A stretch of 64,000 bases of DNA from Saprospiraceae bacterium (GTDB lineage Bacteria > Bacteroidota > Bacteroidia > Chitinophagales > Saprospiraceae), in NCBI GenBank assembly GCA_016713025.1, contig JADJPZ010000002.1, positions 124,001-188,000 on the forward strand, read 5' to 3'. Below, piece by piece: positions 37,071 through 47,062 of the stretch. Under the pieces are notes generated by a model. The model saw only the letters and a list, made by a program, of their open reading frames with translations. It made no database searches and was not told the origin of the DNA. The translations under genes and the position numbers were made by a program. Numbering within the stretch: position 1 is the stretch's first letter; every line of letters starts with the position of its first letter.

Positions 37071-37877
37071 TTAGTTTTTATTGCATGCAGGGCTTATTCC
37101 TAAAATGTAGTTATTGACCATATCTACAGACGGTGCTGTTTCTGATCCTGAAAAACCTGTTATCATATCATTTTTGAGTTTCATTTTTGCCATGGCTGTA
37201 TAATGTACCGACAAGTGCATATATGTCCAATGCCATTTCTCTTCAAAATAACCTGTCTTTCTGTCAGTTTTTAAAGCTGTGTATGGTTGACAAAATCCAT
37301 ATGAAGCTGCATGAGTTTTCATCCAGATATACAATTTGAGTCCTTCACCTTTCTCAAACCATTGGTTATCAAACGAATTGAAGTCCATATCGGTACCCCA
37401 ATGGTGCCTTGATGTGCCGGGCATTGAGCTGTATTCCAATATTTTTTTTGCTCTTGTCAGATCATCCCTTACATCTTTTGCAGCATTCAGATTGTCTTCG
37501 AGCAGTGTTTTGCCGGTCCATTTATTTTCCCATATTCTTTTTTGATCATTAAAATTTCGTGTGGCTGATCTTATTTGTAATCGTATTCCCTCCTTTGATG
37601 CCGCATCTGACATTTTTACAAAAGCTTCAAAAACTTCTTTTCTGATGAATTGACCCGGTCGATCAGCATATTTGATGGGTATTTCTGTAAAATCCGAATG
37701 TTTTGACGGTTCAAATTTTCCCATTAAGTAATCTATCGTGACAGCAGTGTCAGGAGGCATTACCTTCACCAGGACACTTTGCTTTTCAGGTCCGGTAGAA
37801 GCTTTTTGGGCTTGCTGACAAGATATCATACATAATGAAATGATTATCAAAATGAATACAGATTTAATTCTTAACAT
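37071..37877 (-). CDS. M15-family D-alanyl-D-alanine carboxypeptidase lipoprotein
   Basis: A 268-residue VanY-like peptidase. The start at 37877 gives a lipoprotein signal (MLRIKSVFILIIISLCMISC) and is preferred over an upstream frame extension. Zinc ligands are in SRHHWGTDMDFN and EKWHWTYMH. It trims peptidoglycan stem peptides in the periplasm. It overlaps the preceding membrane protein by 14 bases and abuts the MATE gene. Confidence 0.88.
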   Translation of the reverse strand: MLRIKSVFILIIISLCMISCQQAQKASTGPEKQSVLVKVMPPDTAVTIDYLMGKFEPSKHSDFTEIPIKYADRPGQFIRKEVFEAFVKMSDAASKEGIRLQIRSATRNFNDQKRIWENKWTGKTLLEDNLNAAKDVRDDLTRAKKILEYSSMPGTSRHHWGTDMDFNSFDNQWFEKGEGLKLYIWMKTHAASYGFCQPYTALKTDRKTGYFEEKWHWTYMHLSVHYTAMAKMKLKNDMITGFSGSETAPSVDMVNNYILGISPACNKN

Positions 37878-38208
37878 TTTTAAAAACAGATTTGAACAGG
37901 TAAAAAACGGAGATACATCCGGCAAGTATCATGGTCGCATATCTGAATATACTTAAAATATCAATACTTGAGTATAAATACAAAAATATCAATATGACGC
38001 ATACTATCGAAAATATGCTTAAAACCAATGCTGCTTTGGTCTGTCCTTGCAATCCGTACTGAACCCCATTGTTCAATGAAAGGAATATAACTCCAAAAAA
38101 CAACGGAAGGAGCTGGACAATAGATGGGTTGAGTGCTGAGTAATATTCCCATATGCTGAGAAAAATCAGGACTACAGCGTGGAATAAATTTGACTTATAT
38201 GCATTCAT
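37864..38208 (-). CDS. Four-helix membrane protein of unknown function
   Basis: A 114-residue hydrophobic protein starting MNAYKSNLFHAVVLIF. The ATG at 38208 is chosen because a TACATTTG promoter element ends nine bases upstream. Helices cover most of the sequence, with a short loop NNGVQYGLQGQTK. The general layout recalls small TMEM14-like proteins, but I cannot assign a family. It heads the operon with the M15 peptidase and MATE transporter. Confidence 0.6.
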   Translation of the reverse strand: MNAYKSNLFHAVVLIFLSIWEYYSALNPSIVQLLPLFFGVIFLSLNNGVQYGLQGQTKAALVLSIFSIVCVILIFLYLYSSIDILSIFRYATMILAGCISVFYLFKSVFKNVKN

Positions 38209-38216
38209 AAAAATGA

Positions 38217-38224
38217 CAAATGTA
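38217..38224 (-). promoter_or_regulatory. -7 element of the membrane protein/M15/MATE operon
   Basis: TACATTTG on the minus strand fits TAnnTTTG. It lies only nine bases before the start codon, so the leader would be very short. No matched -33 box. Confidence 0.4.
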
Positions 38225-38436
38225 AAAAGAATAAACAACTATCCCATTGTCGGCACATCTTATCTTCAATAGGAGTATCATTTTCGAATTATTCAGTTTT
38301 GTTCAAAATACAGTGACTCTTTTTCTAATATAATCTTTTAGAGAATCCATAGCTTATGGCTTAGTAATATAGGTGTCAAAGTGGAACTAATTTCTTCAAC
38401 ATGAGGCTGGCCGATATTTATATTACAGATATTTTA

Positions 38437-38444
38437 TATATTTG
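38437..38444 (+). promoter_or_regulatory. -7 element upstream of parC
   Basis: TATATTTG matches TAnnTTTG 23 bases before the parC start codon. The -33 region is not a clear match. Confidence 0.45.
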
Positions 38445-38467
38445 TCTTTTTTTTCAAATAATATATC

Positions 38468-41193
38468 ATGGACGCTGAACATCATATCACTGATACCGGG
38501 CACGAAGATGAAGGATTAGTTACGTTAAAGGGTATGTATAAGGAGTATTTTCTTGATTATGCATCTTATGTGATACTCGAAAGAGCAGTACCGGACATAG
38601 ATGATGGATTGAAACCTGTACAGCGACGCATCCTCCATGCGATGAAAGAAATGGATGACGGCCGCTATCATAAAGTCGCCAATATCATAGGACAGACCAT
38701 GCAGTATCATCCTCATGGTGATGCTGCCATAGGTGATGCACTTGTCAATATGGGACAGAAAGATCTTCTCATAGATTGTCAGGGAAACTGGGGTGATGTC
38801 AGGACAGGTGACTCAGCAGCAGCACCAAGGTATATTGAAGCCAGGCTGACAAAATTTGCTTTGGAAGTACTCTTCAATCCTCAGACTACGGAGTGGCAGC
38901 TCACTTATGATGGTCGTAAAAAGGAACCGGTAACTCTTCCGGTAAAATTCCCATTGGTCTTGTCACAAGGAGTGGAAGGCATCGCCGTCGGGTTATCCAC
39001 CAAGATACTTCCACACAACTTCATAGAGTTGATCAAAGCTTCTGTCAAGATACTGGAAGGTAAAAAAGTGACTGTATATCCTGACTTTGAGACGGGTGGC
39101 ATGGTGGATGTAGCTGAATACAACGACGGGCACAGAGGGGGCAGAGTGAAGATCAGAGCCAAAGTAGTACAAGCAGACAAAAACATACTAAATATTGTCG
39201 AATTGCCATTTGGTGTCACTACCAATACACTCATTGATTCTATCCTTAAGGCCAATGACAAAGGTCAGATAAAAATCAAAAAAGTAAATGACAATACAGC
39301 AAAAGATGTGGAAATTCAGCTGGAACTGATGCCCGGTGTATCCCCCGATCTGACGATAGATGCTCTGTATGCGTTTACGGATTGTGAAGTCTCATACTCA
39401 CCCAATGCATGCGTCATTGTGGATAATAAGCCTATGTTTTTGTCCGTACCTGAGATCCTGCGCATATCCACGGCGCAAACCAAAGAACTGCTCAGACGGG
39501 AACTGGAAATCAAAAAGGCTGAGCTCGAAGAAAAATGGCATCAATCCAGTCTCGAAAAGATATTTATAGAAAACAGAATATACCGAGACATAGAAGAGTG
39601 CGAAAGCTTTGATGAGGTAGTAAAAGCAATAGATCTGGGATTGAAAAAATATGTGGCAACTCCTGCTGATCCATTGAAATCAGGTGATGGCCGACTTTTG
39701 CTCATGAGAGATATCACTGAAGATGATATCATAAGGCTGACAGAGATAAAAATCAAAAGAATCTCCAAGTACAATAAATTCAAAGCTGATGAGATGATGG
39801 CGCAAATTCTTGCCGATCTCGAACAGGTGAAATTTGATCTGGAACACCTGACAGAATACGCTATAGCTTACTTTGAGCGATTACTGGAGAAATATGGTAA
39901 AGGTCGGGAACGAAAAACAATCATCAGTTCATTTGATACAATAGAAATCAAAGAGGTGGTCGCCAACAATGCCAAACTATACGTGGATCGTAAAGAAGGG
40001 TTCATCGGGATGGGTATGAAAAAGATGAGTTTGTTTGTGATTGTTCGGATATAGCCGATATCATCGCTTTTACCAGAGATGGAAAGTTTAAAGTTGTCAA
40101 AATCGCAGATAAGGTATTTGTAGGAAAGGATGTCATCCACACAGCTGTATGGCTCAAGTCAGATGACAGGACTACTTACAATATGATATATCTGGATGGG
40201 AAAACCGGAAAATCCTTTGCCAAAAGATTTAGTGTGACTGCCATCACCAGAGATAAGGAGTACGATCTCACACAAGGTAGCAAAGGGTCCAAAGTCTCGT
40301 ATTTCACTACCAATGCCAATGGTGAGTCCGAAATAGTCAATGTCCAGTTATCTCAAGGATCTACAGCTAAGAAAAAAGTATTTGATTTTGATTTTGCGGA
40401 CCTTGCCATCAAGGGACGTTCTTCACAGGGCAATGTAGTCACCAAATATCCCGTCAGAAAGATCACTCAGGTTTCAGTAGGCAAATCATCGCTCGGTGCT
40501 ATGCAGATATACATGGATGAAGTCAGTGGCAAACTCAATCAGGATGAAAGGGGTAAATATCTCGGAGCATTCGACACAGGTAGCAAACTCCTGACGATAT
40601 ACAAGGACGGAAGTTATGAAGTCACCGAACTTGATCTCAACAAAAAATTTGATGTAAATAACATTGTTGAGATCGGCAATTATACCGACGAAACGATCAT
40701 CAACGCAGTATATCACGAAGGCGAAAAAGGATGGACGATGGTCAAAAGATTCAGAATTGAAACAAGTACTATGGATCAGAGATTTATCTTTCTACCGGAA
40801 TCCGGAGGCACTAAGCTGTATTTTGCATCCATGTCTAAGAACCCAATGATCAGATATCACTTCAATGTGGGTAAAGCTAAGGAATACAAAGAGCTTGTAC
40901 TGCCAGAATTTATTGAAGTCAAAGGATGGAAAGCTTTGGGCAATAAACTCATTGATACCAAGTTGACTAAAGTGGAACTAATACAAGCAGATGAGACTTC
41001 TCCCGAAGAAGATACTGATGTTGATGCACCTGCGGAAAACATCATTGACACACCTTCAGTACCCAAAAAGGAATTAAAACTTCCTTCGGAGACAAAAGAT
41101 CCGGACAAAAAACAGGATTCGGCTTCGAAAGAAAATAAAGATGCCGGAAAAACGGGCTTAAAACCAGGTGATACGATAGAGTTTGACTTTTGA
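38468..41193 (+). CDS. parC: DNA topoisomerase IV subunit A, one-base frameshift
   Basis: About 908 codons of a type IIA topoisomerase A subunit, which cuts and religates DNA to decatenate chromosomes with ParE. The winged-helix/catalytic region has RRILHAMKEMDDGRYHKVAN and the active-site Tyr in AAPRYIEARLT. A beta-propeller C-terminal domain follows, with an acidic Pro-rich tail. The frame breaks at the A5 run 40019-40023. One added A restores GMKKDEFVCDCSDIADIIAF, which runs into the second open frame. As an essential gene it is unlikely to be truly broken. No parE is adjacent. Confidence 0.93.
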
Positions 41194-41378
41194 GATATTG
41201 CCCATTCCTGCTTTATAATAAAGAAGTTATTTTTTAATTTTGATGTAGACATAAGGTTAACATGTTATTATGAATATTTTAATATGTATTTCCAACAAAA
41301 GCCATATTCCTTTCGTTTGGTATGCGTTAGTAAAAACGCGAGGTTTTACATTATTAAAAACGTAATTTAATTTAGAAA

Positions 41379-42062
41379 ATGAAAGTTTTATTTAATCTGA
41401 TATTGATTTCAGGAATAAGTATTTTAATGTTCTCCTGCAAAGAAAAGGCAACCACTGCCGGCGAAAAAGGAGAAGTAGCAACTACTGAAGGGGTACAATA
41501 TAATGCAGCCCCGGATATGACCACCATCAACTGGGAAGGCTCCAAGCCTACAGGTGACAAACATACAGGAACCATCAATATTTCTGATGGTCAGCTGTTT
41601 GTAAGCAATGGTAAACTCACTTCCGGTGGTTTCAATCTTGATATGAATACCATCGTAGTGACTGACATCACCGGAGATGACAAAGCTGATCTTGAAGCTC
41701 ACCTTAAGGGTACAGAAGCTGACGGAGCTGATCATTTCTTCAATGTTACTAAATTTCCTGCCGGAAAATTTGAAATTACTTCTGTTGCAGATACTACAGG
41801 CGAAAACGGACTGAATGCATTGGTCAAAGGAAATCTTACACTCAAAGGTATCACAAAAGAGATAACTATACCTGCAAATGTTGCTGTCAATGAGGCAGGT
41901 GTAACGGTATCCACTCCATCCTTTGCGATCAACAGAACAGACTGGGGTGTCAACTACAAGTCAAAAAGTATTTTTTCTGACTTAGGAGACAAGTTTATCA
42001 ATGACGACATCGCGCTGAAGATCAATCTGACAGCAAAACCTGCTGCTGCACCTGTTCAATAA
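41379..42062 (+). CDS. YceI-family lipoprotein
   Basis: A 227-residue protein with a lipoprotein signal (lipobox LMFSC) and a YceI lipocalin-like beta-barrel (TINWEGSKPTGDKHTGTINI, ITGDDKADLEAHLKG, KGNLTLKGITKEITIPANV, FAINRTDWGVNY). The family binds isoprenoid-like lipids in the periplasm. It is monocistronic, followed by the 103-bp repeat copy. Confidence 0.9.
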   Translation: MKVLFNLILISGISILMFSCKEKATTAGEKGEVATTEGVQYNAAPDMTTINWEGSKPTGDKHTGTINISDGQLFVSNGKLTSGGFNLDMNTIVVTDITGDDKADLEAHLKGTEADGADHFFNVTKFPAGKFEITSVADTTGENGLNALVKGNLTLKGITKEITIPANVAVNEAGVTVSTPSFAINRTDWGVNYKSKSIFSDLGDKFINDDIALKINLTAKPAAAPVQ

Positions 42063-42104
42063 TTAAAAGATAATATTCTAAAGATTTTCAAGAGCCCTTC
42101 GGAT

Positions 42105-42207
42105 TATACCAAACAAAAAATTGATTGCGAAAAATTATTTTCATAATTATTTAATTTACAATACATTATGATTTAAATTTTTTGCGTAATATTTTCTGTC
42201 CAATATA
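42105..42207. repeat. 103-bp inverted-repeat element (MITE-like), copy 2
   Basis: Identical in length to the copy at 30223 and about 85 percent alike by eye: starts TATACCAAACAAAAAATTG, centre CATAATTATTTAATTTACAA, ends TTTTCTGTCCAATATA. It lies 43 bases after the yceI stop codon. Confidence 0.85.
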
Positions 42208-42227
42208 AATCATCTGAAGGGCTTTTG

Positions 42228-42235
42228 TATTTTTG
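42228..42235 (+). promoter_or_regulatory. -7 element of the thioredoxin-like gene
   Basis: TATTTTTG matches TAnnTTTG 20 bases before the start codon. The region where the -33 box should be lies in the end of the 103-bp repeat and has no TTTG. Confidence 0.4.
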
Positions 42236-42255
42236 CGCAACAATAAAAATTCCGT

Positions 42256-42813
42256 ATGGCGCTTACTGAATCAAAAATGATGGATCTCGGCACCGTTGCT
42301 CCGGATTTTAATCTACCGGATACAAAAAGTGGTGTACATAAAACGTACAAAGACATTCAAGGGGTCAATGGTACAGTTGTATTATTTCTGTGTAATCACT
42401 GCCCATATGTCATCCATGTCAATGACGAACTGGTAAAAATTGCTCAGGAATACCTGCAAAATGGCATTGGGTTCGTGGCTATCAGCAGCAACGATGCGGT
42501 CAATTATCCTGACGATGCACCTGATAAAATGAAAATTGTTGCCACGGTATTGAGATACCCTTTTCCTTATTTGTATGATGAAACCCAATCTGTTGCCCAT
42601 GCTTATGATGCAGCATGCACTCCTGATATTTATGTTTTTGATAGTAAAGACCAGTTGTATTATAGGGGTAGACTGGATGAGTCAAGACCCGGAAATGACA
42701 AGCCACTTACAGGCAAAGACCTCAGATTGGCACTCGATCTCCTGCTCAGAGGCGAGCCTCCGATGCAAAAACAATATCCGGGTGCCGGATGTAATATCAA
42801 GTGGAAAAAGTAG
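42256..42813 (+). CDS. Thioredoxin-like/AhpC-TSA family redox protein
   Basis: A 185-residue thioredoxin-fold protein. The peroxiredoxin-type start GTVAPDFNLPDTKSG is followed by VVLFLCNHCPYVIHV, which gives a CxxC active site, and ends with a Cys-containing tail GAGCNIKWK. It has no signal peptide, so it is probably cytoplasmic. It belongs to the redoxin group commonly annotated as thioredoxin family protein; the partner is unknown. Confidence 0.88.
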   Translation: MALTESKMMDLGTVAPDFNLPDTKSGVHKTYKDIQGVNGTVVLFLCNHCPYVIHVNDELVKIAQEYLQNGIGFVAISSNDAVNYPDDAPDKMKIVATVLRYPFPYLYDETQSVAHAYDAACTPDIYVFDSKDQLYYRGRLDESRPGNDKPLTGKDLRLALDLLLRGEPPMQKQYPGAGCNIKWKK

Positions 42814-42989
42814 ATTCAAATAGGGTGTATCCCAAAGTTGCAGTTTAGGTTTGATTAAACTTTCATCATTTGGCACCAAGAGTGATATTGATGTCAATCG
42901 AATCGGGTTATCATTTTTTTTAAAGTTGTCGAACCGGCGTTTTGCATGAAAAGAGTATGTTTGTGCTTTTTATTCCATTTTTAGGTAGC

Positions 42990-44393
42990 ATGATGCCCAA
43001 TAAAATCAAACAAGGCTGGCAAATCATAAAGGACTCACTAAAAGGAGAAGAGCGGGACTATACACAAGGGAGTATAAGGACTGCAATTTTTCTTTTGGCC
43101 ATTCCTATGATTTTGGAGCTGAGTCTTGAAAGTGTTTTTGCTTTGGTGGATATATTTTTTGTAGGTAAGTTGGGGAGTAATGCCATTGCAATTATTGGAT
43201 TTACTGAATCACTTATTACCTTGGTGTATTCCATTGCCATAGGTTTGAGTACTGCGGCTACTGCGGTAATTGCCAGACGCATAGGCGAAAAAAATACAGA
43301 AGGTGCTTCCAAAGCTTCGGTGCAGGCGATCATCATCTCGATATTTATTTCCATCATTCTGGGCATCTCAGGATGGATTTATGCTGATACACTTCTCGCA
43401 TTTATGGGTGCTTCTGAAGATGTCATCCGCGAAGGTCACATGTTTACAAAAATCATGTTTGGTTTTAATATAGTCATAGTCCTTATTTTTTTGATCAATG
43501 GTATCTTCAGAGGAGCAGGCAATGCAGCATTGGCGATGAGGAGCTTGTGGATAGCAAGTATTTTAAATATCATACTGGACCCTCTACTGATTTATGGCAT
43601 AGGAACCTGGAATGGTTGGGGAATTGAAGGGGCTGCCATTGCAACTTGTATAGGTCGTGGCAGCGGAGTTGTATATCAGTTGTATCATCTCTTTGGTGGT
43701 AGTGGAGTCATCAGGATCAGATGGTCTGATGTTGTACCTGATTTTGATGTTATAAGATCTATGATAAAACTGGCCTGGCCGGCCACCTTTCAGTTTATCA
43801 TTGCATCAGGTAGTTGGATCATACTTACCAGACTCGTTGCGGAAGAAGGCGGAACGGATGCCTCAGCCGGATATCAGATTGCAATAAGAAATGTAGTATT
43901 TTTTATCCTGCCTGCATGGGGATTATCCAATGCTGCGGCCACTCTTACAGGTCAAAATTTAGGTGCCGGAAGTCCGGAAAGAGCTGAAAAAAGTGTGATG
44001 CTGGCTATGAAGTACAACGCGATATTTATGGCATTTGTAAGCCTGATTTTTATATTTTTATCACGACCTATTATTGGATTTTTTACACAAGATGCAGAAG
44101 TATTAAATATAGGTGTCAGGGCACTTCAAATCGTAGGATCAGGATTTATCTTCTATGGCATCGGGATGGTGCTGATTCAGGCACTCAATGGTGCCGGAGA
44201 CACTTCCACACCCACATGGATCAATTTTGTTGGATTTTGGTTGATACAGATCCCTATGGCATATCTTATACAGTATTATACAGATTTTGGATTAGACGGG
44301 ATATTTGCAGCAGTACCTATCGCAGAAACCATTATTGCTATCGTGGCTTATATTGTCTTCAAACGCGGAGCATGGAAAACTGTAAAAGTCTGA
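42990..44393 (+). CDS. MATE-family efflux transporter (second)
   Basis: About 467 residues with two MatE domains (GSIRTAIFLLAIPMILELSL, AIGLSTAATAVIARRIGEKN, ...SNAAATLTGQNLGAGSPERAE). The ATG at 42990 is preferred because AGGTAG precedes it and an upstream extension would need a TTG start. It is unrelated in detail to the MATE protein at 35709. Substrate unknown. Confidence 0.88.
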   Translation: MMPNKIKQGWQIIKDSLKGEERDYTQGSIRTAIFLLAIPMILELSLESVFALVDIFFVGKLGSNAIAIIGFTESLITLVYSIAIGLSTAATAVIARRIGEKNTEGASKASVQAIIISIFISIILGISGWIYADTLLAFMGASEDVIREGHMFTKIMFGFNIVIVLIFLINGIFRGAGNAALAMRSLWIASILNIILDPLLIYGIGTWNGWGIEGAAIATCIGRGSGVVYQLYHLFGGSGVIRIRWSDVVPDFDVIRSMIKLAWPATFQFIIASGSWIILTRLVAEEGGTDASAGYQIAIRNVVFFILPAWGLSNAAATLTGQNLGAGSPERAEKSVMLAMKYNAIFMAFVSLIFIFLSRPIIGFFTQDAEVLNIGVRALQIVGSGFIFYGIGMVLIQALNGAGDTSTPTWINFVGFWLIQIPMAYLIQYYTDFGLDGIFAAVPIAETIIAIVAYIVFKRGAWKTVKV

Positions 44394-44490
44394 TTTTTAA
44401 TGGTCAGGATATGCAAAGCAAAAAGAAGGCTAAGAACAATTGTACCAATGTGAGATTAACTTAACATAACACTAATATCCCCTATCGGTA

Positions 44491-45195
44491 TTATATTTTT
44501 TTCCTTGGTTTAGTAAAGGGCTTTTTATTCTTTTGGGGTTGATTCTGATTCTGATTTTGACCCGGATTTCGGCTCTTATATCTGTTTTTACCATCTTTGA
44601 AGGTATTTACATTGGAAGGAGAAGTACCTTTGGTTACTACCTGAATGGTGTGGTCCTCATGAACAGATAGTTTATTGCCGGACATGACTGAAAGATCGGA
44701 AATAATGATATCGTCACTCACAAAGTGTTCCTTATTCCAGGTGCGATATGACAATTTCATATAGGATAGAATGGTTTCGACAAATCCTTGTTTGACAGGT
44801 CCTTCTTCCATTTTGAGTGCCTTGTCTATCATAATACGGATATTGTGTCCATAATGTCTCCAGTTGAATTCATGTTGAGGATACGGTACTTTTGATGGTC
44901 TGAATGTATTATCTTCCTCAGTAGGAATTCCACCATATGGATTATCTACATCAATATCATAATCTGCCATCTTAAACATATGCCTCCACAATTTTTGTTT
45001 ATATTCAAGGACATTTTTAGTTTGCGGATTAAGCTGATTGATTATTTCCACGATTTCTTCCATAGCTGACTGTCTTTCAGCTTTGGTTTCCAGTGTTTTG
45101 GCATAACTGATCAATTTTTGAACCGATCGGCCATATTCAGAAAACTTTAATTTATCTCTTGTTGAGTTATATTCCAGGCTTAATGACTTTTTCAT
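44491..45195 (-). CDS. DUF4290 protein
   Basis: A 234-residue cytoplasmic protein (LEYNSTRDKLKFSEYGRSVQ, FNWRHYGHNIRIMIDKAL, MKLSYRTWNKEHFVSDDII) that matches DUF4290, a Bacteroidota-specific family of unknown function. The tail is basic and rich in Asn, Gln and Lys and may bind nucleic acid (inference). It lies 23 bases behind glmS in an operon. Confidence 0.88.
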   Translation of the reverse strand: MKKSLSLEYNSTRDKLKFSEYGRSVQKLISYAKTLETKAERQSAMEEIVEIINQLNPQTKNVLEYKQKLWRHMFKMADYDIDVDNPYGGIPTEEDNTFRPSKVPYPQHEFNWRHYGHNIRIMIDKALKMEEGPVKQGFVETILSYMKLSYRTWNKEHFVSDDIIISDLSVMSGNKLSVHEDHTIQVVTKGTSPSNVNTFKDGKNRYKSRNPGQNQNQNQPQKNKKPFTKPRKKI

Positions 45196-45218
45196 TATGA
45201 ATGTTTTTGCTTATATAA

Positions 45219-47057
45219 TTATTCTACAGTCACTGATTTTGCAAGATTGCGGGGTTGATCCACATCACACCCTCTGAGCACTGCTATATGGTAAGCCAGC
45301 AATTGCAAAGGTATGACAGATAAAAGCGGCGAAAGTGGTTCTTCTGTTTCAGGTATTTCAATAGTATAGTCCGACATTTCTTTTATCTTTGTATCACCTT
45401 CTGTTACTATCGAGATGACTATGGCTTTTCTTGCTTTGACTTCCTGAATGTTGCTGACAATTTTATCATAAGCTGACATGTTGGTAGCAATGATGATCAC
45501 GGGCATATTTTCATCGATCAAAGCAATCGGACCATGTTTCATTTCAGCAGCCGGGTATCCTTCAGCATGAATATAGGAAATTTCCTTTAATTTCAGCGCG
45601 CCTTCCAAAGCCACCGGAAAATTGTATCCTCTGCCAAGGTACAAAGCATTTGACACATCTTTTATTTCATGTGCTATATACTTTATCTTTTCATTGGCTT
45701 GCAATACTTTTTCTACTTTATCCGGTATAGACTCCAGCGCATAAGCCAGTTGCCTGAAATAATCTTCTGAGATAGTCCCTCTCCGATGCCCCAGGTTTAA
45801 GGCCATCAAGGTCAGGACTGTGAGCTGTGAAGTAAATGCTTTTGTAGAAGCTACCCCAATTTCAGGCCCTGCATGGGTATAAGATCCGCAATGTGTAAAT
45901 CTGGCAATTGAAGAACCTATTACATTGACGATACCATATAGTAAAGCTCCTTTGTCTTTTGCCATTTCGAGTGCCGCAAGTGTATCTGCAGTCTCTCCAG
46001 ACTGTGAGATAGCTATGACGACATCATCAGCGTTGATGATAGGATTTCTGTATCTCAGTTCTGAAGCATATTCTACTTCAACAGGAATTCTCGCAAGCTC
46101 CTCAAATATATACTCGGCCACCAGTGCTGAATGCCACGACGTACCGCAAGCTGCAAAAATGATACGTTTTGCATTTACGATTCTGTTGATATACTGTTGC
46201 ATTCCTCCTACCAATACCCATCCATCATGAGCATTGATACGTCCTCTCATACTCTCGCGGATAGTAGTGGGCTGCTGATATATCTCTTTTAGCATGAAGT
46301 GGCTGTACCCTTCTTTTTCCAATTCCTCAATTTTCAAATCCAGCTCTTTGATTTCATGCTCCTGGACTTCATTTTTGAGATTGGTTACTTCATAATTTCC
46401 GTTAGAATGGATAGTTACTATTTCTTCGTCATTCAGATAGATGACTTTGTTGGTGTATTTGATGATAGGCGATGCATCTGATGCCAGGAAGTATTCTCCA
46501 TTACCTATGCCCATGACTAAGGGGCTTGATTTTCTGGCACCGATCAAAACACCAGGATTATTTCTATCCATGACCACGATCGCATAAGCACCTACTGCTT
46601 TTTCAAGTGCCAATCTGACTGCCTCTGTGATATCTAAGTTTTCTTTTTTTTGGTATTCCTCTATCAGATGGACCAAAACTTCAGTATCGGTTTCACTGAT
46701 AAAAGTATGTCCTCGTTCGGACAGGGCTTTTTTAAGCGTGCTATAGTTTTCAATTATACCATTGTGTATGATCGCCAGACGACCATTTCCGGAAAGATGT
46801 GGATGTGCATTGATATCATCAGGTTTGCCATGAGTAGCCCAACGCGTATGTCCGATTCCCATAGTGCCTGATACATTTTTCTCCTTAGCAGCTGCTTCCA
46901 GCTTAGAGACCTTTCCTTTTTTCTTTACTGTTTTTATTTCATTGTCCAATATAGAAATACCGGCACTGTCATAACCTCTGTATTCGAGTCTTTTCAAACC
47001 TTCCAGGATGATCGGAAATGCTTGCTGATGGCCGATATAAGCAACGATTCCACACAT
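45219..47057 (-). CDS. glmS: Glutamine-fructose-6-phosphate aminotransferase
   Basis: A 612-residue enzyme that makes glucosamine-6-phosphate for peptidoglycan and LPS. The N-terminal glutaminase begins MCGIVAYIGHQ with Cys2 as nucleophile and has GHTRWATHGKP. Two SIS domains bind the sugar phosphate (AACGTSWHSALVAEY, ISQSGETADTLAALEMAKDK, GRGYNFPVALEGALKLKEISY). The C-terminus LAKSVTVE is the conserved end. Complete. Confidence 0.96.
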   Translation of the reverse strand: MCGIVAYIGHQQAFPIILEGLKRLEYRGYDSAGISILDNEIKTVKKKGKVSKLEAAAKEKNVSGTMGIGHTRWATHGKPDDINAHPHLSGNGRLAIIHNGIIENYSTLKKALSERGHTFISETDTEVLVHLIEEYQKKENLDITEAVRLALEKAVGAYAIVVMDRNNPGVLIGARKSSPLVMGIGNGEYFLASDASPIIKYTNKVIYLNDEEIVTIHSNGNYEVTNLKNEVQEHEIKELDLKIEELEKEGYSHFMLKEIYQQPTTIRESMRGRINAHDGWVLVGGMQQYINRIVNAKRIIFAACGTSWHSALVAEYIFEELARIPVEVEYASELRYRNPIINADDVVIAISQSGETADTLAALEMAKDKGALLYGIVNVIGSSIARFTHCGSYTHAGPEIGVASTKAFTSQLTVLTLMALNLGHRRGTISEDYFRQLAYALESIPDKVEKVLQANEKIKYIAHEIKDVSNALYLGRGYNFPVALEGALKLKEISYIHAEGYPAAEMKHGPIALIDENMPVIIIATNMSAYDKIVSNIQEVKARKAIVISIVTEGDTKIKEMSDYTIEIPETEEPLSPLLSVIPLQLLAYHIAVLRGCDVDQPRNLAKSVTVE

Positions 47058-47062
47058 GATCT

